This document shows positions 21,101 through 27,108 of a stretch of 39,151 nucleotides of DNA, piece by piece. Origin of the DNA: a virus; IMG/VR virus record IMGVR_UViG_3300030380_005798, positions 1 to 39,151 of that record; one strand, given 5' to 3'. Below the pieces are notes generated by a model. That model saw only the letters and a list, made by a program, of their open reading frames with translations. It ran no database searches and was not told the DNA's origin. Position 1 is the stretch's first letter; every line of letters begins with the position of its first letter. The translations under genes were made by a program, and so were the position numbers.

Positions 21101-21389
21101 GAGGACCCTGATTTAGTGCAAAGTATTCAATAATTTCATTGGACTCTACAAATGTCATAGACACTGTAGGGTGAACATCCCCTCCGTCAGATCTTGGAAA
21201 ATTATATTCCATGGACAGAAAGGAAGTGTTCTCCAAGGGAGAAACTATAAAAGACTTGATAAGTTCATTATCTAATCTTTTAACGGATTCTGAAAATCTA
21301 TTACGATAAGTATTAGCCGCGAAAAACAATTCATCGATTGCTTCAGCGGATTTAGTAAGAATCACATTTGGAGTAAAGGACCTTGTCAT
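18186..21389 (-). CDS. Enlarged baseplate hub protein, gp27-like (by position and C-terminus)
   Basis: This 1067-aa protein lies directly before the spike gene and after a LysM/gp53-like gene, where gp27/Afp8-type hub proteins are encoded. The C-terminus has VPSYLNGEYKIVGAKHVINN and AYSEFSLVKKGF, the pattern closing hub domains of this kind. The N-terminal 200 residues are beta-rich with RLTLQDADIILNSDGVRQLE. Between roughly 370 and 560 there is an Ala/Gln/Gly/Glu-rich helical part (EKEITSEIKREFETAITQI), and around 560-680 a basic region with an RR-rich segment. T4 gp27 is only 391 aa, so this protein has large added domains. I cannot recognise a peptidoglycan hydrolase in them. The gene is one base from the upstream stop and shares ATGA with the spike gene. 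Confidence 0.65.
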   Translation of the reverse strand: MTRSFTPNVILTKSAEAIDELFFAANTYRNRFSESVKRLDNELIKSFIVSPLENTSFLSMEYNFPRSDGGDVHPTVSMTFVESNEIIEYFALNQGPLSNIIRSRFQGSTQDKKFVSQAFGVTLESLNQSFNQYFLSFGVGENLNQWAGPFRLTLQDADIILNSDGVRQLELFFVPDTKGFTQINSKIATVRDYRQFKNKLKASESKKSTPTNTSNPLPIPLEDLDKDVNDYLRYTIHTYVQNLTTDGGVSPNVITCIPQDLSKVGYKYSTTVKDTRDRLPGNNLNRVRQTFAGSKATGGDVSFDEFYTFGKVGPPGDLTKPSDFYLGRSQTKCQIAALFNKFGMQIQFVEPNDPFIPGIINPFGASVDIQGKDALTGEDTSVPQSGRAAQIINSAKDTQEQIAATGNALEKEITSEIKREFETAITQIAAGGGRSQSEINNILNSIVYPIQIGTTTNMPGVGNTINPGGTALALGNSLFGNPTSQQLLILETACFQAKTQMDKAKESVTRGIQKKLVDKQSAKAGASGVVVRASSLERDDQGFNRGEGFTFSDNDGPFVGPGPYAGLQRRRAQSKYTAFATIQDPAYKFFFGTREEYDNTINDLDSLLKQGYYDAEQVKEYFNGRRTRGPIAEIIQQRINRVEARKKLQRDLQFGVRTVPKVALIRMKGKVNYDKDEDKTLLDPLFTFYEALKTGSNGQPVDDFRLVYESDKRILKVMQQYGIVSDINQPLLVYGDVQAILYFLYGHDNEGTFKPEGMFDYLNQTIDWDSYRKDIKELQFQRGLTSSFNEQIDHALIGKVNKTNLGVKTEADNESIFFQYNVANANVQDVSYSFKGYVADMYSLPMENAIQFSSLQAQADLIAKDDDASINAISRVIENLPGFKSAATSIDSVQNLLIGRLLSKDKKLVEATVKELSKVPGFTLESKKDFITFIQTVSYLAFIRGGGKPTFMTISDDDSLAEKYSHVLKRLYQRVVGLELKTLPFFNQVIYIDKPCKFFGIQNDIKGGAFDGILVPSYLNGEYKIVGAKHVINNNADAYSEFSLVKKGFLGGKTTLALGEVFKSLTS

Positions 21390-21390
21390 T

Positions 21391-21681
21391 TTAGAAATCT
21401 ACAATTGTAATTCTATCGCCTACCCTAAGCTGCTGGAAAGGATCGGAGACATTGTTTGTCCAACAGACTAACCAGTCCAGAGTGGGTGAGCCGTAAAACA
21501 AATTAGCTATTCTGTCAGCGCGGTGCTCATAGCCAGGAGGTATAACACCAACTCTAGACGGCACACTGTCTATGTATTGTATGAACTGTTTAAAGTCAGC
21601 AGAGTTGAGAGAGCATACAGCTTTTTTATTTTTATGGACAACTTCAACATAGCCCATCTTTAAGTGATTGGAGTATCTCAT
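21391..21681 (-). CDS. gp53-like / LysM-type baseplate protein
   Basis: This 96-aa protein carries, from residue 50 onward, YEHRADRIANLFYGSPTLDW followed by LVCWTNNVSDPF and LRVGDRITI. This is the signature of the T4 gp53 / LysM-like tail proteins (Arg-Ala-Asp segment, YGxPxxDW, N-x-x-DPF, VGDxI). Such proteins link the tail tube or wedge to the hub; in other contractile systems the LysM gene lies just before the hub gene, as here. It is shorter than T4 gp53 (196 aa). It is joined to the preceding gene by TAATG and is one base from the hub start. Confidence 0.75.
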   Translation of the reverse strand: MRYSNHLKMGYVEVVHKNKKAVCSLNSADFKQFIQYIDSVPSRVGVIPPGYEHRADRIANLFYGSPTLDWLVCWTNNVSDPFQQLRVGDRITIVDF

Positions 21682-22778
21682 TAAATCTGCACCTCATGAT
21701 CACCATTGTGAGGATCCATCGTGTTATTAGAGATTACCGATTCCCACCCAGTCACATTATCTCCAGTTAACCACCTACCGGGTTCATATCTGCCAAAGTT
21801 TCCTGTCCTAGCCTCAATCAATTTCATTTTTACCTCAAGACGTTTTGGAGTTAAGGTGTGAACTTCATAGCCAGCCTCTTCAACCATACTTATATCATAG
21901 TCTTTAACGAGACACGGAACATTGTTGTACATCGTACCATGGTTAAGCCTCACAATAGGCGGTCCAAAAGTGGTATTATCAGATCTATTCATGATGGAAG
22001 ATCTTACTAAGTTTATGTAAAATATTATCATGTCGATACTCTGATCAAGTCTTTCTAAAGCTTGATTAGTAGTCTCTAGCTCCAAAGACTCCAAAATGCC
22101 TGCTCCCGTAAAATCTCCTCCAAAAAAATTCAATACATCAGCCGCTGCTTCGGCAGCTACCAAGGCATCAGGCTGTCCAATCGCTGCGCCTAAAGCTTGA
22201 GCATAATGATTTCTTTCGTTTTTAGCATGAGCAAATCCTTTGCCTTTTCTTATATCAGGATCTCCAACTATATCCTCCTCTTCTAGCATGCTATCGAACT
22301 GATCAGCAAGTAGTTCTTCCCTCTCAGCAGCAAGATCTAAATTTGTAGAATCAAATTCCAACTCTTTTGTTATTTCGTCTATTCTATTTTTATTTTTTCT
22401 CAAAGTTCTTCTAAGTTTAAATAACTTTTCTTGAGATTCCTGATCATTCACAAACAAAAGAAAATTTCTTTTAAACTTATCAGATATTCCATCTTTTTGA
22501 TCCATTTCAATATAATGCATCAAAGAGATATGAAAGCTGATGTCAAAAACTCTAGACTTAGCCCCAGTATGAGAAAACAATTGTCCATTCCTGCCAATGA
22601 TGTCGTAATCACTTAAATTAGCAACGCCCTTTTCTCTTATCTGAGGGTTCTCTAAGAATGGTAAACAAGTTCTAAATACTCTCCCATTCGACTGAGGATA
22701 CTCGAAACAAAGATTAGTTCGTTCTTGAAGCTTTCTTCTCTTTATATCAAACTTTAAATTGTTTTGAAAAAATACCAT
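21681..22778 (-). CDS. Probable tail-tube/baseplate initiator, gp48/gp54-like
   Basis: This 365-aa protein has two end domains separated by a helical insert. The N-terminus (residues 1-110) is beta-rich, the middle (about 120-255) contains a charged coiled-coil-like helix (KNKNRIDEITKELEF) and an Ala-rich helix, and residues about 270-318 read PPIVRLNHGTMYNNVPCLVK followed by HTLTPKRLEVKMKLIEAR. That last pattern (PP-hydrophobic-Arg, NVPxxxKxxD, then P-x-x-LEVxMxLxE) is typical of tube-like baseplate initiator proteins such as gp48/gp54. Its place between the tape measure and the LysM-like gene supports this. The exact T4 counterpart is uncertain. Confidence 0.6.
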   Translation of the reverse strand: MVFFQNNLKFDIKRRKLQERTNLCFEYPQSNGRVFRTCLPFLENPQIREKGVANLSDYDIIGRNGQLFSHTGAKSRVFDISFHISLMHYIEMDQKDGISDKFKRNFLLFVNDQESQEKLFKLRRTLRKNKNRIDEITKELEFDSTNLDLAAEREELLADQFDSMLEEEDIVGDPDIRKGKGFAHAKNERNHYAQALGAAIGQPDALVAAEAAADVLNFFGGDFTGAGILESLELETTNQALERLDQSIDMIIFYINLVRSSIMNRSDNTTFGPPIVRLNHGTMYNNVPCLVKDYDISMVEEAGYEVHTLTPKRLEVKMKLIEARTGNFGRYEPGRWLTGDNVTGWESVISNNTMDPHNGDHEVQI

Positions 22779-22784
22779 TATCAG

Positions 22785-24446
22785 TTATCCATTCCTCTGC
22801 TTAGCTTGTTTTGCATCAGTTATAAGCTGGGTCATTTTTTGATTTAAAATTTCAAGCCTTGCATCCATAGCACGACCATCGGCAGACATTCTGTCTTGAG
22901 CTTGAGAAGCTAAAGCAGCAACGATTCTAAAATTACTATCAATCGTGGCGGCCTCAGCCGCTCGCTTTTCACGATCTTTACGCTCTTGATCTTCTCTCTG
23001 CTTTTTGAGTTCTTCCTGAGTGGCCTTGGTGTTCTTCTGAATGGCTTGGAATATTCCAATACCTGCACCAATGCCAGCGCCAGCTAAAGCTCCCAGCGGA
23101 CCAAACATCGCGCCCATAGCAGCACCCTGGCCCGCTCCTCCCAGTATATCGGTAGCGGAATCTAAGCCTCCTCCAGGTGTTGCATCAAACACATCATCGA
23201 TTGCATTCGCAGCAAAAGAGGCTGCAATACCTAATCCACCAGCATGACCTCCAATTTTGGTTGCCATTCCCCCTATACCACCTTTCTTTAAAAGTCCCGC
23301 ATGAAGGGATTTAGATTTTGCTGCAAACCCAGGAGATATTTTATCCAATATCTGAGTGCCCATTGCAGCGCCGCCCTGGAGTTGCATAGCCATTATAATT
23401 GCCGGAGTGATGCTAGCAACAGAGGTCTGAATCGCTGGAGCCACTTCATCAAAGAACTTGTTGGCTTTCTGACGAGCGTTGGTCATGTTCTTAAACTCTT
23501 CTTCCTGAGCTTTTTTGAACTCGTCTTGAACTTTATTGCCACTCTCCATAATTCTAGCTAATTGAAGAGAGGCTTGAAACTGTTGCTTAGACAGACCTAA
23601 CTGAGCAGCAGCAACCTCAGTTCTTGCGAATGCTGGTCCTCCTGTTTGCTCAAACGTAGTAATAACTCTTTCAAAGAACGGTTTAAGACCGTCTAAGCCA
23701 ACTGTGGCTCCCTCGGCAAGCTGATCTCTTACAGTGTCCAGAGACCCTAGAAACTGCTTACCTACATTACCAATGGACGGCTCAAGTAGTCTTAAGACAG
23801 TGTTTACCTGTCTTTGAGCGCCTGCTCCAGCAGCGCCTTGAAGCTCTGTGGCTAACTCACCAAAGGCTCCTACTCCACCCTCGAAAACAGAAAATGCGTC
23901 AAAGCTTTCTTGTAGATTGGCAAGTGATTCTATTAACTTCTCGTTGCTGATTAAGAACTTATCACTTACTTCCTCATTAATCTCAGCCAATCTTTGAACG
24001 CTATCAGTGTCACGACCTGTTATCGAAATTAGATTTGCGTTAAGACTGTTGAGCTTTGCAGTGCTCTGACCTGTTGCAACCATCTTTTCGGTCAGGTCAA
24101 ACACGGCACCGTTATTGATATTCACACCCTTTGTGAAACCATCAACTAGTGCGGCTGCTGTTTCTGCGAATCCTGCTCTTGTTAGTTTTAGCTGAGTTGA
24201 GTTTTCGCTTACGAATTTGCCATACGAGATACCAGCAGCGGTTGCTTTTCTCTGAGACTCATCTGCCTTACTGAGAGCCTTGCTAAGATTGTTTATATTA
24301 TTTGAGTTTGAGTATATAGAAGTTTTAAGTGAATTAATAGACTCTGTTTGAGTCCTGTATACCGTCGCAGTCATCTCTACAGAAGACCTTAGTTTATTAA
24401 GATCGTCTGACAACTGACGCATGGATTCCTGTATTTGATCAACCAT
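22785..24446 (-). CDS. Tape-measure-like protein
   Basis: This 553-aa protein is Ala/Gly/Gln-rich and almost all helical. Residues 1-70 are a Ser/Asn/Leu-rich coiled coil starting MVDQIQESMRQLSDDL. Residues about 70-420 are amphipathic helices. Residues about 425-470 are a glycine-zipper-like hydrophobic stretch (GAAMGAMFGPLGALAGAGIG) able to insert in a membrane, and the last 80 residues are a charged coil (EELKKQREDQERKDREK) followed by a short tail. This is the usual anatomy of a tail-length ruler that is ejected into the host envelope. T4 gp29 is of similar length (590 aa). It overlaps the start of the 145-aa upstream gene's stop by TAATG and lies before the tube/baseplate genes as expected. 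Confidence 0.7.
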   Translation of the reverse strand: MVDQIQESMRQLSDDLNKLRSSVEMTATVYRTQTESINSLKTSIYSNSNNINNLSKALSKADESQRKATAAGISYGKFVSENSTQLKLTRAGFAETAAALVDGFTKGVNINNGAVFDLTEKMVATGQSTAKLNSLNANLISITGRDTDSVQRLAEINEEVSDKFLISNEKLIESLANLQESFDAFSVFEGGVGAFGELATELQGAAGAGAQRQVNTVLRLLEPSIGNVGKQFLGSLDTVRDQLAEGATVGLDGLKPFFERVITTFEQTGGPAFARTEVAAAQLGLSKQQFQASLQLARIMESGNKVQDEFKKAQEEEFKNMTNARQKANKFFDEVAPAIQTSVASITPAIIMAMQLQGGAAMGTQILDKISPGFAAKSKSLHAGLLKKGGIGGMATKIGGHAGGLGIAASFAANAIDDVFDATPGGGLDSATDILGGAGQGAAMGAMFGPLGALAGAGIGAGIGIFQAIQKNTKATQEELKKQREDQERKDREKRAAEAATIDSNFRIVAALASQAQDRMSADGRAMDARLEILNQKMTQLITDAKQAKQRNG

Positions 24447-24883
24447 TATTCAATTTTGTATATTGGAATTACGAAAATATTTGTCCCTGACAATTGCTGG
24501 ACATTTAGTGTTCTAAACTTATCCTTTCCGGTATAACGAGATGTGAGACTTGATCCAAAACCTTTTAGATATTTGAAGTTGCTAACTACGGCTTCTACCT
24601 CATTGTCATATAATTTATTTACTATCTCCATAAAATCTTGAACACTTATCGACTCTGCTCCTACGAAATTTAAAAGAGTGTTTCTAGTGGTCCTTGAGGA
24701 CCAGAGACCGTCAACTCCAGTTCTGCCTGACTGCATAATAAACCCAAATCTGTCTTGATTGTTGTAAGACAGAGACACGATATCTCCAGCCTTTACACCT
24801 AAATATGAGGTGCTGATGGGTTTAGGAGGCAAGAACCTACCATCAAGAGAGATCGCATTTAGTGCTTCAATTGTGGTAACCAT
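24446..24883 (-). CDS. Unknown 145-aa protein heading the tail/baseplate run
   Basis: I do not recognise this protein. It is beta-rich with SYLGVKAGDIVSLSYNNQDR near residues 25-45, RFGFIMQSGRTG after that, and a closing TNIFVIPIYKIE strand. The central part (AESISVQDFMEIVNKLYDNE) is helical. It is the first gene of the leftward run that contains tape measure, hub, spike and wedge proteins, and it has a candidate T4-type late promoter about 60 bases upstream. There is no Shine-Dalgarno; the leader is A/T-rich. A tail-completion, tube-terminator or chaperone role would fit the position, but nothing in the sequence decides it. Confidence 0.6.
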   Translation of the reverse strand: MVTTIEALNAISLDGRFLPPKPISTSYLGVKAGDIVSLSYNNQDRFGFIMQSGRTGVDGLWSSRTTRNTLLNFVGAESISVQDFMEIVNKLYDNEVEAVVSNFKYLKGFGSSLTSRYTGKDKFRTLNVQQLSGTNIFVIPIYKIE

Positions 24884-24934
24884 GTAATATTTTTAATTTT
24901 TCAAAAAAAGATCTTTCGTTTTTGGGGTTCTGGG

Positions 24935-24958
24935 ACTATTACTATTTATATAAATGAG
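24935..24958 (+). promoter_or_regulatory. Start-codon-linked leader element, copy 1
   Basis: These 24 bases run from ACTATTACTATTTATA through the ATGAG of the gene at 24954. The copy at 26139-26162 is identical in 21 of 24 positions, with the ATG at the same place. No Shine-Dalgarno is present. A -10-like TATTTA lies 11 bases before the ATG, so a leaderless transcript is possible; an mRNA operator at the start codon is the alternative. Confidence 0.5.
24943..24950 (-). promoter_or_regulatory. Candidate T4-type late promoter (TATAAATA)
   Basis: The minus strand reads TATAAATA exactly, in the intergenic space, 59 bases before the ATG of the 24446-24883 gene. T4-family late promoters consist of essentially this octamer. 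It lies within a 12-base palindrome, ATTTATATAAAT (24944-24955), and overlaps the leader of the plus-strand gene starting at 24954, so the same bases may instead serve that gene. In AT-rich DNA this octamer also occurs by chance inside coding regions here. Confidence 0.35.
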
Positions 24959-25250
24959 CAACTTAGAACAGGACTTAGTCGAAACAATAGATTTACTTAA
25001 CTTTACTTTTTCTAGTGATTTTGTAGATAAGTGGTCATTTAAATACGGAAAAAGATTACCCAGTCTATTACAGATCAGACTACTTAAGTCCTTGGACACA
25101 AGAAAACCTTTAAAGATTCAAACAATTTATAAGTTTTTAGTTATTGACTCTGGGTTTAATGAGGAAGTCATTAAATCTTTCTTAGAAGATATTGACTACG
25201 AGATCTATCGCCCTATAATTAAAGGATCGCTGAGAGACCTAAACACATGA
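24954..25250 (+). CDS. Unknown 98-aa soluble protein
   Basis: This protein is not recognised. It begins MSNLEQDLVETIDLLNFTF, is Leu/Lys/Asp-rich with predicted helices (RLPSLLQIRLLKSL, then VIKSFLEDIDYEIYRPIIK) and has no cysteine or membrane segment. It is the first gene of a plus-strand pair facing against the virion genes, and its start shares a 24-base leader element with the primase gene, so it may be expressed with replication genes (inference). The stop overlaps the next ATG (ATGA), suggesting coupled translation. A small DNA-replication or recombination accessory protein would fit, without sequence proof. Confidence 0.65.
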   Translation: MSNLEQDLVETIDLLNFTFSSDFVDKWSFKYGKRLPSLLQIRLLKSLDTRKPLKIQTIYKFLVIDSGFNEEVIKSFLEDIDYEIYRPIIKGSLRDLNT

Positions 25251-25396
25251 GTGAATACGACAACAAAGAGAGCACGTTCCAGGGACTTCAAAAGCACCGC
25301 TACACAGTTCAGTGTGCAGGGGAAATGAGCCAAGGAGATGCTTGGTGCATGCTGATTTTCCTTGCTTACGTGTTTATTTACTGGCTTTTTTCTTAG
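25247..25396 (+). CDS. Small 49-aa protein with C-terminal membrane segment
   Basis: An ATG at 25247 overlaps the preceding stop as ATGA and opens a 49-codon frame ending at TAG 25394-25396. The product starts MSEYDNKESTFQGLQKHRYT, and residues 33-48 (WCMLIFLAYVFIYWLF) form a single hydrophobic segment ending one residue before the stop, like a tail-anchored or small inner-membrane protein. It fills the space between the 98-aa gene and the nuclease gene and overlaps the nuclease stop by 23 bases on the other strand. Support is the coupling and the hydrophobic anchor; no family is recognised. An inner start at 25325, preceded at a distance by an A/G-rich run, is a weaker option. Confidence 0.45.
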   Translation: MSEYDNKESTFQGLQKHRYTVQCAGEMSQGDAWCMLIFLAYVFIYWLFS

Positions 25397-26159
25397 CCTC
25401 TTTCTGCTCGTCAATTCGCTGGCAGACAACACTGTCAGAGTGAAATCTAGGACAAGCTTCCTGATACTCACACCAGTCGCAGAAGACATTTTCCTGAGCC
25501 CAGAACTCGTCTTTCTTCTTCTTGCGAATACGCCAAACTTTCTCTGTTTGTTGCTTCTTCCATCTGTCAATTTGGAATTTGCTAAACTTTACAGTAACAA
25601 AGTTTCCTGTGACAGGGTAGTAGTGGGCACAGAATATTTGATTGTAGGGAACGTCATATAGCTTGTGGATGGCCCATGCGTAGCCTTTTAATTGATTATC
25701 ATCCATGAGAGTTTTCTTTTTCTTCTCTCTCTTAGATGTTTTGTAGTCAATGACAAGATACCCTCCGTCTCTACCTTTGATAACCCTATCTATTACTCCT
25801 ATGAAGCTGATGTCGTGCTTCTCGTCTAGAGGAACGTTAACAACCTGCTCAGTGGACATGGTCTCACCCAGGTTTTGATTCCAAACTATAAAGTTCTCTA
25901 GACAAGACTTCATCCTGTCATTCTCATGGAAAGGAACTTTGTAGGTAGATCTCTCCTGTTCTGCAATCTTAAGTAGAGATTTTAGGTCTTTCTCCTTGTA
26001 TCCCAGTTCAAATATCTTATGAATGAATGACCCGAAGTTCAAGGCATCCTCATTCTTCGCTCCGAATCCCGGTAACTTTAAGATATATTTCAGTCTGTAT
26101 TTCCACAGGCACTGGTCTATAATATCGCTTTTAGAAGCACTAATACTATTTATAAACAT
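25374..26159 (-). CDS. Cas4/RecB-like PD-(D/E)XK exonuclease with predicted Fe-S cluster
   Basis: This 261-aa protein is a PD-(D/E)XK nuclease of the RecB/Cas4/AddB type. Visible motifs are His47 in FGSFIHKIFELG, Asp124 in GVIDRVIKG, Asp138 and Lys140 in LVIDYKTSK, and Gln156 and Tyr160 in DDNQLKGYAW. Cys17 together with Cys227, Cys230 and Cys236 (CDWCEYQEAC) reproduces the one-plus-three cysteine pattern that binds a 4Fe-4S cluster in this family. It probably acts on single-stranded or broken DNA in recombination or replication. I chose the ATG at 26159 rather than 26177 because SISASKSDIIDQC then lies at the usual distance from the start and because it overlaps the primase start in CATG. 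A Lys-rich tail ends the protein. Confidence 0.85.
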   Translation of the reverse strand: MFINSISASKSDIIDQCLWKYRLKYILKLPGFGAKNEDALNFGSFIHKIFELGYKEKDLKSLLKIAEQERSTYKVPFHENDRMKSCLENFIVWNQNLGETMSTEQVVNVPLDEKHDISFIGVIDRVIKGRDGGYLVIDYKTSKREKKKKTLMDDNQLKGYAWAIHKLYDVPYNQIFCAHYYPVTGNFVTVKFSKFQIDRWKKQQTEKVWRIRKKKKDEFWAQENVFCDWCEYQEACPRFHSDSVVCQRIDEQKEAKKKASK

Positions 26160-26162
26160 GAG
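26139..26162 (+). promoter_or_regulatory. Start-codon-linked leader element, copy 2
   Basis: These 24 bases run from ACTAATACTATTTATA through the ATGAG of the primase gene at 26158 and match 24935-24958 in 21 of 24 positions. No Shine-Dalgarno is present. The minus strand of this stretch encodes codons 1-7 of the nuclease, so the sequence serves two genes at once. It also contains TATAAATA on the minus strand (26147-26154), but as that lies inside the nuclease frame a promoter for the nuclease is unlikely. Confidence 0.5.
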
Positions 26163-27108
26163 ATCTGATTCCTTCATTAGAACATACTGTTTGAATAAGT
26201 TCCAGTCTAATTATAGACTTCAGAGCGATGATACTGAAATAGTAGTTCCTTCAATATTCATAGACAACGACTACAAGCGTCACATGTCCATCAACACCGA
26301 AACAGGTCTTTGGAGATGCTTTAAGACTGGCGAGGTCGGTAACTTTTTGAAGCTATACGCTATCCTAGAGAAATGCAGCTATCGTGAAGCTTATGAAAAG
26401 TTTGTATTTGAGGACTTCATGGCAGGATACAAGGGGCGTCGTCCCCTTGAAGAGTTTGATCCAAATGAGATTGAGTCTGACCTGGATGAGGTTGAGAACT
26501 TTAAAGCTGCGGAAGATCATTCATTTCCAAAGTCTAGAGGGGTTGATCAGTTCAAGTTCTACGTAGCTACGGGCGGTAAATACAAAGGTAGACTTATTAT
26601 CCCGTTTGTAAATCGAAACGGTAAGCTTTTCTATTTTCAAGCAAGGGCATTAGGGGATGAGCAGCCTAAATATTTGAACTGTAAGAACCTCAAGAGTTCA
26701 CAGGTTCTATACCCATTTGATTATGGCTCTCAGGAGCCTCTGTATATCACTGAGGGCGTTTTCGACTGCCTTAGCCTACAAGCAGTGGGTCTGAATGCAA
26801 CGACCACTCTAAGCTGCTTTACGAGCCGTGAGCAGATGCTTCAACTTAGTCAGTATGTTGGACCTCTGGTGTGCGCCTTCGACAGTGATGGCCCAGGTAT
26901 TACTGGCAGGAAGAAGTTCATGGACTTAGCGCATTGGCTTCGTAGAGATGATCTCTTTACCGTTGTGCCGCCCGAGCCCTTCAAAGATTGGAATGAGATC
27001 TTGATTAAGAAGGGTGTGAACTTTCTAAAAGCAGAGGCAGAGAAGATTAGTAAGCTAGATAAGCTTAACCTAACCTACCTAGCGTATGATAAAGGCCAAG
27101 TAATTTGA
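26158..27108 (+). CDS. DnaG/T4 gp61-type primase with TOPRIM domain
   Basis: This 316-aa protein makes RNA primers for lagging-strand synthesis. The N-terminal part (residues about 30-65) contains MSINTETGLWRCFKTGEVGNF, which aligns with the end of the primase zinc-ribbon (the YHCFGCGAGG-type segment in DnaG), but the paired cysteines are missing. Residues about 140-175 hold GRLIIPFVNRNGKLFYFQAR, the segment before TOPRIM. The TOPRIM core follows: Glu199 in LYITEGVFDC, Asp242 and Asp244 in AFDSDGPG, and DWNE at 277-280. The start at 26158 is chosen because the upstream in-frame sequence is antisense to the nuclease. It is head-to-head with the nuclease and its last 30 bases overlap the convergent 27079-28017 gene. 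Confidence 0.85.
   Translation: MRSDSFIRTYCLNKFQSNYRLQSDDTEIVVPSIFIDNDYKRHMSINTETGLWRCFKTGEVGNFLKLYAILEKCSYREAYEKFVFEDFMAGYKGRRPLEEFDPNEIESDLDEVENFKAAEDHSFPKSRGVDQFKFYVATGGKYKGRLIIPFVNRNGKLFYFQARALGDEQPKYLNCKNLKSSQVLYPFDYGSQEPLYITEGVFDCLSLQAVGLNATTTLSCFTSREQMLQLSQYVGPLVCAFDSDGPGITGRKKFMDLAHWLRRDDLFTVVPPEPFKDWNEILIKKGVNFLKAEAEKISKLDKLNLTYLAYDKGQVI

Noticed and set aside
26023-26157. Upstream extension of the primase frame
   Set aside because: It is antisense to the nuclease N-terminus and encodes no primase-like sequence; the leader element marks 26158 as the start.
25374-26159. A CRISPR-associated Cas4
   Set aside because: No repeat array or other cas genes are present; the fold is also common in phage and bacterial recombination nucleases.
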